Positions 42,541-51,595 of a stretch of 64,000 nucleotides of DNA are shown in pieces. Numbering within the stretch: the stretch's first letter is position 1; each line of letters begins with the position of its first letter. The DNA is taken from the NCBI GenBank assembly GCA_033558025.1, contig JAUCEF010000008.1:1054001-1118000 (forward strand). The letters run 5' to 3'. The DNA comes from Phytophthora sp. 'mugwort' (taxonomy: Eukaryota; Oomycota; Peronosporomycetes; Peronosporales; Peronosporaceae). A program made the position numbers and the translations under genes. The notes under the pieces were generated by a model that saw only the letters and a program-made list of their open reading frames with translations, made no database searches and was not told the origin of the DNA.

Positions 42541-42921
42541 CGCCAGAGAAAAACGTTGAGCGCGAACAGCAAACAAGCACTCCCTATGTTGTCGCGCTTC
42601 GTTTTAGCCTGGCTTCGTGAATATCTTCGTCCGCTGACTATCACACCCGACCTAGCTTCATCCAATCTTCAATGGCTACGTCTTCTAGGATTTCGGTAGC
42701 ATCCAGATCGACCATCCAGTTATGAAGAACTAAGCTTGACTTAATGATAGCAGCCATTGCAGTCATCGTCTCTTGTGATAAGTCAGACTTGTGGGTACAC
42801 CAGAAAATTGCCTTTGAGCCGTCCAAATGTTTTCTCCACAACTTTAGTGCGGCTGTGAGCGAGATGATACCAGCGATTTTGTGCTGCCATCTCGGACAAT
42901 ATGGGATACGGCGTCAACATA

Positions 42922-42925
42922 TTAA
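42922..42925. repeat. piggyBac target duplication TTAA, left
   Basis: TTAA directly abuts the left inverted end CCCCTCAAACGCGAG; the matching TTAA is at 46820-46823. TTAA is the invariant piggyBac target. Confidence 0.9.
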
Positions 42926-43299
42926 CCCCTCAAACGCGAGCCGTTGGTTGTGCGACCATCTCCCGAAACCCTGGCCGTCTTAACACGAGCCTTGAAGTTC
43001 GGGGTTCAATGCAAGCGTCCATATGTTTTGTCTTCGTGAACGCGTCAAACCCGGGGCTCTACCCTAACCCGCTGGCCTTTGGCTCTTCTTATCTTGTATC
43101 TTGGTCAGTATCCTGAACGATTTCTTCATGACAAGCTGCCAAACGTGGACCTTTTGCACGTGAAGACGGGATATGTCAATCACCACTGAACCTTTTCCCT
43201 CCCACAGTCGACAACAGCTGATAAACAGCAGATTAAACGAGTAGAGAGCTCAATCAAAAAGAAAACCAGAACAAGCTGTTTCATTACGGCACTCACTCA

Positions 43300-45730
43300 T
43301 CAAAAGCTACGCTTCGTCGCCGCTGGCGGCGCGCCGCGCGCGCTTGCACTGGTACGGCCCGACAATCGAAGCGGAGTCGCTGCCCCCAGAACGGTACGCG
43401 CTCTCGCCGTCGCTCCCGTGATTGCCCTCCTCCTCCGACCCCGAAGCATCGACCTCCGCCGGCGTGCGCGCCTGATCCGGCGGTTCACGGCCTTGGGCAG
43501 CGCGGTTCCATTGCGCCAGGCCTTGTGCCACATGTCGAAGCAGGACATGGCGACCCCGTCCTGTGCGTGGCGCCCCTTTTCGCAGAAGAAGACGCGTGCC
43601 GCCTTCGGGTTTTTCGACGAGGTCTTGATCTTGCAGCCGCCGCAGTAGACGGACGAGTCGCCGCCGCGCGCGTCGTCCATGCCCTTGAGCATCGAGCAAA
43701 CCTTGCACACCCTCGTTTTACGCTTGCGCCCTTGGCTGTTGTTTGCGTCCCGCCATTCATCGTTCTGGACCGGAGTGTGCGCGCTCTTCCTCGCTCCAGG
43801 CCGTGGCGTGGACTTGGTTGGGGTCCCTTGGAAGCGCTGGCTGCCTCGAACCGCCACCCAGTCCGCGTCACCGAGCTGGCAAAGCTCAAGGTGAAGAACT
43901 TGACGTACGAGATCCTTGCGAGGCCGTCGTTGATGCGGCGGCGGTTGAACACGATGAACGCGTTCGATGGCCAGGTCAATGAAGCCCAGGAACAATGATT
44001 TGTAGTACTTCTTGTACTTGACGGCCAATTGCATTGAGTACCTGTCGGAAGCATGTCAGGTCCACGATTAGAAAAAAACTCCACAAACATGGACCTTCAC
44101 GATAGCAGAGCTTACCTTTGCAAGCGCAGCTGGTCGTGAACGTCGACGCCGCCCATGTAGGTCTGGTAATCCTTGATCACCCTTGGACAGGCGACCTCCG
44201 CTTGAACGCCAGTCTTCTCCCGGCGAGCGACACGATCCATCTGCACACTCTCGCCCGTGCATAAGAATTGTACGAGACTATTGTCCCACAAGCACAGCAT
44301 CGTCATCCCGGGGATCTGCAGCGCCTCCGCCACCGTGAACGTCCCGCGGTCGATGTTGTTAAGCCGCTTCTTCCTCTTGTCGACAATGGTCTTGCACAAG
44401 CCGAGCCTGTTCGTCATCCCGGTGCCGATCGAGTAGTAGCCCATGGTGAGCGTCCGCATCGATAGCGCGACCGACGTGTAGTAGCAGCCGGTCACGATCA
44501 GGCGCATGTCCGGCGAGGCGTTGACAGACGTGTTGGTGCCGAACACAGCCCGCAGATTGCGGATGACCGCGGCTACGCCAGACCTGACGTCAAGTTGGTC
44601 GTCTGGCTGCGTCTTGCCCAGATACACTTCAAACCTGCACCAGACATCATAAGACCATCAGTAACATGTCCGGTCAACGATAACCAAACTTACGCGCCAA
44701 AACAAAAAGGTGGCGTGCCGAAAGGCACGCCATCAACTCACCGGATGCAGTAGGCGTGCATGGAGCAGCAAAGCATGAAGAGCTTTGTGCCCCACTTGTG
44801 CGGCTTGTCTTTCATGTAGACTCGCATGCGGTTGAAGCTCTACCGCGAAGGCAGCATCACCTCGTTGAACGCCATGACAGGTGGCGCGACGTACCCGGAC
44901 TTCAACCGCGCCTGGAGCGCGTCAATGACGGACCTTAGCTTCCACGCGCGGACTGTTCTGGCCTCGGGCGCGTCGTTCGAGCTGAAGTGCAGGTTGCGGG
45001 ACAAGCGCATGAAACGGTCCCTGGTCAGGAAGTTCCCGAAGCAGCCGCGTGGGATGCCGCCTTCGTCCGTTGTCTTCCAGTGATTCTCAAGCTTCTCCTG
45101 GTTTGAGGCGATCGCGCGAGCGATCAGCAGCCCGACGAAGACGCACAGCTCCCTCGCAGTGATGTCCAGCAGCGACTGCAGCTCGTTTCGGATCGCCTCG
45201 TCCGTTTTCTTCTCGTAGCTGGGCCGCTTACGCTCGCGCGCCACTTTCTTCTCGTATTGCCCTTGCGCTCGCTCGTTCAGCTTCTCCTGGAAGTACTCGT
45301 AGCTGACCTCAGCGATGTCCTCCCGCAGGCGTAGCTGGACGAAGTAGAAAAGCGCTCCGGACGCGGTCGCAGCCGCATCCAGCGCCCTCGGCGTCGGGCC
45401 ATACGCGCCACTGTAAAGTCCGAGGTACTCACTCAGGAGATCACCATCGCCGCGGGCCACGTAAGGCTGCTGAAGGTAGTCGTACGGCTCGTGCGTTACC
45501 GGCGCCGACCAGTCGTCGGAGCTCATCGCCTTGAGCACTCCCGCGTAGATCACACCGCTGGCGATGCTGCCAGCGCCACCGACGGCAGCGAGCCGCGCTC
45601 CATCGAACAGTGACTCGGGCGAGGCCGGCCCTCTTCGTCCAGCTCCGGGTCCTCGTCTTGCAGTGGCGGTTCGTCGTCCCACATGTGGTTGGCGTCGTCG
45701 TTCTTCCCGCCCTTGCCAAGTATTCCACCT
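43300..45730 (-). pseudogene. piggyBac-type transposase, catalytic residues lost
   Basis: Exons: to 44742, then 44116-44634, then 43300-44041, with introns of 107 bp (44635-44741) and 74 bp (44042-44115) that join in frame. An upstream exon probably starts after GCAG at about 45731, and further coding traces reach about 46600. Recognisable parts are LLDITARELCVFVGLLIARAI and GCFGNFLTRDRFMRLSRNLHF, then the catalytic segments, then YMGGVDVHDQLRLQR, ending in a Cys-rich tail (CKVCSMLKG, CGGCKIK) like the piggyBac ring-finger-like C-terminus. The first catalytic site reads FNEVMLPSR (expected DE), followed by an in-frame TAG at 44840. The second reads VTGCYYTSV (expected Asp at the Gly). Two compensating frameshifts lie at about 43900-43990 and another near 45640. 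Confidence 0.82.
44711..44732. other. Perfect hairpin inside a piggyBac intron
   Basis: TGGCGTGCC-GAAA-GGCACGCCA forms a 9-bp perfect stem with a 4-base loop, inside the 107-bp intron of the piggyBac transposase gene just after the donor. On the plus strand the loop is GAAA (GNRA type); on the pre-mRNA strand it is UUUC. Confidence 0.6.
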
Positions 45731-46819
45731 GCAAATAGCGTGGGTCCATGTTAACATCGATATATTGTCCACATATCATGTATATACAGCATACTAACCC
45801 CCTGCTGTGACGTCTGGACTCTCGACATCTGACGGCAACGGATCCGTACTCTGAGGCGACGCTTGCTCAGCCCCGCGCTGAAGGCTGACGCAAGATTCCG
45901 TGGTTGTTGCGTTGCGTCGTCTGCAAATATACGATACCACGACAGACACGATAAGAACATAGAGTAGCATGCACCAGACACGATACCGCCCATACCTTCG
46001 TCGCTGCTCGGTTTCGATCGGCGCCGAGCGGCTTTTCGACTTGCGATTGGTGCTTGCGTGCCAGAGCTAGTTGACCGACGGGGTGGCGACTGGCGAGCGG
46101 CACTCGGACGTGGTGGGGCGGCTTGGACGGCAGGTGGGGTCTGCGCAGCAGGGATGGCAGCTTGGATGACGCGCAGAGTTTGCCCAGCAGGGGCCGCGGG
46201 TTGAACGGGGGGGGGGGGGGCTGCGGAGCTGGAGCAGCGAACGGCACCGAAGGCGGCGCCGATTTCGCCTGCTCATGTGCCTTCCGTTGCTTTTCGAACG
46301 CAGCTAGCCATTCACACGAGCGGTCAGGCAAACCAAAGGATTCTGGATCAGACTGCACTTACCACCGAGGTGGACGCGATCGAGGTAGCGCATGAGCTCC
46401 TGCTCTCCCACGAAATAGTCGACGCCGCTCGTGGACCTTCTTCGTCTTCCCTGGTTTGATGTAAGCGAAGTCGCTCGAGAGGCCGGTTGGCCTCGATGAC
46501 CACCATCCATCCTTCCGGGGCTTCTGCCAGCTCGCGCGGAAACCCATCTGCGCGGAAGGGGGCGAGTCTGAAATTGAGGGTCGGATATGTGGACACGCGG
46601 CGGTTACCTTCCACAATTCATGAGGGATCTGCAGGGATCTCCTGGGACACTTTTGCTCTTGTGAAATCTTATAACGGTCGAACTCTGTTCCACGCACCTA
46701 ACGCTTGAGGGGGTCGGGTAAGAACCCAACCCCTTGTCCTTTGAATTTTCGTAGGACTCTTACAAACATCAAGTCAGTTTTTCTTAACGTGGACGGTCCA
46801 GGCTCTCGCGTTTGAGGGG

Positions 46820-46823
46820 TTAA
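46820..46823. repeat. piggyBac target duplication TTAA, right
   Basis: TTAA follows the right inverted end CTCGCGTTTGAGGGG and matches the left copy at 42922-42925. Confidence 0.9.
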
Positions 46824-47737
46824 GCAAGAGCTGGTAGCCTGCGTCACCAACAAGGTGAGTTCCTGGTGGAATGTTCGGAAGAATCACCCTAGCAAAAATC
46901 GACTATTGAAGACCGACTTGTCGTTCTGAGACCACTGCGTAAGGAGAAAACAATGAAGCGCTGGCGATGGTCTACAACGGCCACCATATTGAACGCAGGG
47001 TAACCTCGCCTGCGATACCATCCATCCGGATGAGACAGCCGTCAATCGCTCCAATAACGCCGGCATACCCGCAACATACTCAAATTCTCTGCATACTTTT
47101 CTCCACTCCTCTTGAGTTGATGGCGGCCGAATGGTCTCGTCAGCGAAGGTACCAGCACTTCTACGACTTAATGCACCGCAGTCTGCGCAACAGTCTTGCC
47201 CGCTCCGAGAAACTTCCTGCGCCATACATCGCGCCGCCGTGTGCTAGGTAGTTAATGGTAATAGCAACACGCGTTGTCACATCTATCTCTGCATTAGCAC
47301 CCAGCGGTGGCGCCACAGCTGTCCATCTTCCTGCCACGCGGCGGCAGATTTCGTTAAACGCGTTGCGAGTACAGCGCAACTGGCGATTGAGCCAAGCCAC
47401 CGAGAAAGCTTCATGCGTCCTTATCTTGTCCCACTTGGCTCCGGACTGTTAACATGTTGAGCTTCGGCTCCAGCCACTTCCTCTCGTCTGCGGCTACCAC
47501 AGCGAGCCCTCCCCCACCCCGCTGCCGCATATTCAAGCATTTCCTCTTCCTCCATTCTGCAGTCCCCGCGCCAATGTAACTACCCCCAGGTGGCATAACT
47601 ATAGCATAACAGATGAAAAAGACCTCCGCGAGGTCTTGCTGGGAGTATACACAAAAAAAGACGTCGAGCTCTAAAAATTAATACCGGCTTTGCGGTGATT
47701 GGCGAGTGATCTTTCTCTTTTTACTGCGACCCGCCTC

Positions 47738-47740
47738 TAA
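47738..47740. repeat. Harbinger target-site duplication, right (TAA)
   Basis: TAA directly follows the right inverted end TGCGACCCGCCTC, matching the left copy at 41163-41165. Confidence 0.75.
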
Positions 47741-48766
47741 GTCTGGATAAATGATACTAAGTACATACAACGGCCGCCAAATACGCCACCTGATGAACTC
47801 CATCCACTATAGTTAAGGACCCGATTTGAAAACGACAGCAAATACGCCACATCGGAATAAAGACGTCTGATTGGTTAAAAATAAACTTTTGAGGCTCATA
47901 AAACCGATTCGACAGATCCCAAGAAAACGGTAATGCACATAGTCAGACCTAAATGTCAAAAACAAACAAATAGATTGTTATTCTACCCCATAAGTTATCT
48001 GTTATCTAGCAAGGACAAAAAGACACTTGTAGACCGATTGTATTTGGCCCAGGACAGCACTTATGGGAACCTTACTAATAGTAATAAGTATGGTGGAATT
48101 GATTTCTGTCCTTAATCCGATATACTGTGATTAAACTTCAACCATAGGGTTATTTTAAATATCAATTGTCCATCTTATCCACGTACGTATTGCAACTAAA
48201 GCTAGGTCTGTTCCGTGGGGTATCTTATGCTTTTGAAAGTGCCTGACTACATTCGGCTCTGAGGCAAACAACAACATGAAAAACAAGTAAACATTCCATT
48301 AGTTTGATTGGCTAAAAAGATCTGATTTTTCTTGATACAGACTTAGGAGTGCCACTCTCTCGTGGCATATTTGCTGTCGGGGGGATTTGCCGGTCATCGG
48401 GAAATTCCTGATGGTCGTGTATTCCAAAACTAGGGATTCACATTGAGGGGATCATCTGTATTATACACTGCGTATGACAGAACGCCAACGGTGATCCAAG
48501 ACATGGTTCTTTTGACTAGCATTGCTCATACTTTAATCCGCAGCAGTGGGCAAGGAAGCCAACAGTGGGAAGATGATGACCGCAGAGAGGGTAGGGAACA
48601 CAGGCGTGTGATACGACTATGATGGAGAAGGGAGCACGACGCGGAAGGCGTAACCAGGTAAAAAAACTGGTGATTCAAGTTCAGTCCCAACCTGAGGGGC
48701 ACACTTTTTAGACCACAATTCAACTCACGTTGAAAGTCTTGGCCCACAAACAGGAAGACAGCAGTC
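47741..48766. other. AT-rich non-coding, upstream of effector relic
   Basis: No gene is supported. CAAATACGCCAC occurs twice (near 47778 and 47839). The last 250 bp form the promoter side of the effector relic. Confidence 0.45.
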
Positions 48767-49759
48767 ATGAGGTCCTATGCCGGGTGCTGCTTCCTACTGC
48801 TGATGTTCATCTCACTTGTAGCAGCAGCGTCAGTGTCTGCAGATGATCGGTTGGTTGCATCCGGGTTCCTCACGTCCGTTCGCTCCCTCGTGCTTAACCG
48901 ACATGAAGCTACCGGCCAGAGACTTCTAAGGACTGACGATGAGCTGAGGGTGTTTGCGATGCCTGGCCTATCGAAGGTCGTCGAATGGTTTCAAGCGTTT
49001 GTGCTAAAAGCCAAATTCGCGTTCAAGGAAGGTAGACAGCTCAACACTTGGCTCAAGGAAAAGCAGACGCCCGAGACCTTGTTCAGGCACCTGAAGCTCG
49101 ATACCGGAACGGAAACGCTCTCGTCGAACCCCGACCTCCGAATATGGAATGTCTACATGACACGTATAACAAAAAGAATCCGACCAAAATTGTGACGATG
49201 CTGGGAGTTTTCACAAAAATTTACGGGGATTTCGAGATGACTAAAATGTTGGAGCTAGCGCGATAGAATCCAGAGACATACAGATTGGCCGACAGGCTGC
49301 AGGGTCAACAATGAGTAGTTTGGGTTTCGAATGGGCTTTCCACGCTCAATGTATTCCATCTGCTTAAGGTCGGCGAAGGGGGCGTGGACAACCTTTTCGC
49401 CAACCCCGCATTTACCGTGTGGTATTATTATTTTACACGGATGAATCGCTTTAATCCCGAGAGGGAGGTGGATACGATTAAGCAAATGCTAACTGGTTAC
49501 GGCGATTTTGCGATGGCAAATGCCGTCGAAGCTGCGCTTAAGGTGAAAACTACAGAACTTATTCCTAAAAACGTGGCCACAACAGAAAGCCGTCGCGAAG
49601 GTTTTCCAGATGGGGCTCTATAAGTATTGGCTAGGAAGGAACGTCGACCCGCGAAAAGTTGTGAGCCGCTTGGAAGGGAACAGACTGGAGTTGGGACTTG
49701 CTCCGAGTATAGAGGTTTCCCGAGGCTACGAGGCATTCTACAATGCGAATAATGCGTAA
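48767..49759 (+). pseudogene. RxLR-WY secreted effector gene, frameshifted
   Basis: The first frame (142 codons from ATG 48767) has a signal peptide of about 25 residues (a hydrophobic CCFLLLMFISLVAAA segment), then RLLR at residues 52-55 followed by an acidic TDDELR resembling a degenerate dEER. After it come WY-type helices (Trp at 73 and 95, and a second-module start NPDL...W..Y at 121-130). The family is secreted and enters plant cells to modulate host immunity. Near 49160 the coding sense passes to another frame, which ends at 49264-49266. A further WY-like module is readable at about 49384-49560, then a shift near 49575, with the last helices ending at a TAA at 49757. With two or more frameshifts and at least two stops, only a truncated first module could be made. 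Target and host unknown. Confidence 0.75.
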
Positions 49760-50257
49760 GAAGGTATGTGTCTCGTATTTTTTCTTACTGTCGCTATCCC
49801 TCGTTGTTTTTCTCACTATCATTTGTGAAAATTATAGACTGTCGGTACCTGCTCTCGAGGTTTGTCAGGTAAAGAGCTTCGGGTGGTAGGTTGTTTTTAA
49901 TGTTTGCAAGTCCACACAAGCCGTCTCACTGTTACGTTTTGGCTCAGTCCATTTAAGACAAAGTCTGTAATGAATGTAATACACAAGTTTGTATGTCAAA
50001 AGAGTTTTTCGTGTTGTCGGAGTCGGTGCTCAGTCACTGAAACCCAACAATAGGTAGGTTGGTGTCAAGGCAGCAAATAGCTGCATCTTCATCTGCATAG
50101 CATGTGACCTGAGCGCAGCGTCCAAATTTACCGTTCGTCTGGGCGGTTGCATGCCGGAATCGACTTGAATCAGGAGGCGGAGACTTTTCATATATTTTTT
50201 CTTTTTCTGGCCTTCTAGCAAGCGCAAAGTGAGCGTCGACGTGACGTGAGACTGGGA
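49760..50257. other. Intergenic sequence
   Basis: No gene seen. It is the promoter side of the two-exon membrane protein gene. Confidence 0.5.
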
Positions 50258-51309
50258 ATGCCGCCGTCGCCAACGAAGCTTCGAGGTCCGACCGTGACCA
50301 CGTCGCTCGAGCAGGAAGACGTCGGGCAGTTCCGATCGATTTCAGTCAGCGACGTCGACGACAACAATGACATTGAAATGATGAGCACGACCGAAGCGGA
50401 TGAAGAAATTTCTCGTAATCCACGTCAAGAGGAGGAGCAACCGATGACCAAAGAGAAACGTTTAGCTTTCAAGCAGCTGGAGCGTTGGCGTGTTGCAATG
50501 ACGAAAAAATCCAAGAGACTTCATCGTACTAGTCTCCGATGGAACGCTAAGACCCAAGCATATGATGATGAAATTGAGTTTGACAATCTCTTCGGTGGCA
50601 ATAGCACTTTCGGACAAGAGGTAATTTATCATTATCAACTATGTACCTAAAGGGAAAATGACAGACGTGTTTTAACTAACGCCTTGTTTACAACTGACCA
50701 ACTTAGCTACAAGTCGTGAGTTATCCATGGCCGATCTGGGTCTTCGGTGTTCTTATCATGCTCGGAGCTTCAGTCTTCGTCCACAGCGTGCACAGTCAGA
50801 GAGATGACGACGATGACATGCATCATGATAATGCAAACTGGTGGAAATATCTCGTCGCGGTCGCCATCTATATCCTGGGTTTCGCTCTTATTGCAAATGG
50901 CCGCGTTGAGACTTTTTACATGAGCAAGGAGCTGTCTCGAGTTTCCGTCCGCTCAAACAAACCTCTGTGCTTGAGTTCTCGCTATGTGCGCTCGATGGAG
51001 CGCGATATGCGTCACATTACGAACATTCGTGTCGAAGCTGCTGGCGAATACAGTGGAGACGTGGACACTCGCACATACAAAGTGCATTTTGATTTCGACG
51101 ATGGCACCCACGTCTCAGCACTTGAAAGCCGTTCCAAGCAGAAAACGATGCGTCGGTGCCGCCATATTAAGGCTTTTGCTGCTGTCTATCCTCCAGCTGT
51201 CGCTCCTCTTCGGTCAGCTTCCGAGCAGTTCGCCCACGTGGGGAAAGAGACTTCAGGCTCGCCGTTGCGCCACACCGCCACCTCACCTGCTAAGTTAAGC
51301 CTCGAGTAA
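50258..51309 (+). CDS. Two-exon membrane protein with two TM helices and a C-terminal globular domain
   Basis: Exon 1 50258-50620 and exon 2 50707-51309 flank an 86-bp GT-AG intron (GAG|GTAATT...CTTAG|CTA) in phase 0, giving 321 residues. Residues 1-120 are acidic then basic and probably cytosolic. Two helices follow at about 126-147 (WVFGVLIMLGASVFVHSV) and 166-185 (YLVAVAIYILGFALIANG), separated by a His/Asp-rich loop. Residues about 190-270 form a beta-rich domain (VSVRSNKPLCLSSRYV, ITNIRVEAAG, YKVHFDFDDGTHVSAL) resembling a PH-like fold. TM pair plus PH-like domain is the layout of EROS/CYBC1-type chaperones, but that link is only a layout similarity. The frame is open and the intron clean, so it should be a live gene. 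Confidence 0.75.
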
Positions 51310-51595
51310 ATGTGGCTACTATTCCTTTATTTTCTCTATCAAAGCGAATAAAACATCCAATTAAGCTGTTCAGATTATTGTTTCTTTTGTGTTGAATCTC
51401 ATCCATGGTTCGGCTAGATTGCCCCCTTTCCTCAAAACGTTTTTCGCTACTTCCTATAACTATTCATCTATGTCCCCACCTCGTGATGCCGTCCACCAGA
51501 CCTCAACAATTCCCCTCATCCTCGCGGCACACGTCGCAAGTATCCGTGTGCCACTTTGAGCTTTTGTAATTGGTTGTTTTGGTTCAGCATTTTAA
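51310..51595. other. Convergent 3' intergenic region
   Basis: 286 bp between the stop codons of two converging genes, containing both 3' UTRs. AATAAA occurs at about 51347-51352, a likely polyadenylation signal for the plus-strand gene. Confidence 0.5.

Larger units (their letters stand above)
42926..46819. mobile_element. piggyBac transposon with intact ends
   Basis: The ends are 15-bp perfect inverted repeats: CCCCTCAAACGCGAG at 42926-42940 and CTCGCGTTTGAGGGG at 46805-46819, each abutting TTAA. The 3,894-bp body carries a minus-strand piggyBac transposase gene with at least two introns. The insertion lies inside the Harbinger transposase gene. The perfect ends and clean target site show a real transposition event, although the transposase itself is now mutated. 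Confidence 0.92.
42641..47596 (-). pseudogene. HARBI-type transposase split by piggyBac
   Basis: The minus-strand gene runs from about 47596 to 46820 and resumes at 42925 down to a stop at 42641. N-terminal helices: LRCTRNAFNEICRRVAGRW and VAITINYLAHGGAMY. DDE domain: AIDGCLIRMDG with the first Asp, then GDAGYQLLL with the second Asp at the insertion edge. After the insertion come LTPYPILSEM, TKVVEKTFGRLKG and SSLVLHNWMVDLD. With the piggyBac and one TTAA removed, the codons at the junction read in one frame. Independent frameshifts lie near 47405, 47000-47150 and 42800. The nuclease would cut at the TIRs; this copy is dead. Confidence 0.82.
41166..47737. mobile_element. PIF/Harbinger transposon, split by a piggyBac insertion
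   Basis: The ends are 13-bp perfect inverted repeats: GAGGCGGGTCGCA at 41166-41178 and its complement TGCGACCCGCCTC at 47725-47737, flanked by TAA on both sides. Inside are the two genes typical of the superfamily: a SANT/Myb-like ORF on plus (41274-42540) and a HARBI-type transposase on minus (47596 to 42641). A 3.9 kb piggyBac element interrupts the transposase. Without it the Harbinger element is about 2.7 kb. Both genes also carry frameshifts, so the element is no longer autonomous. Confidence 0.88.
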
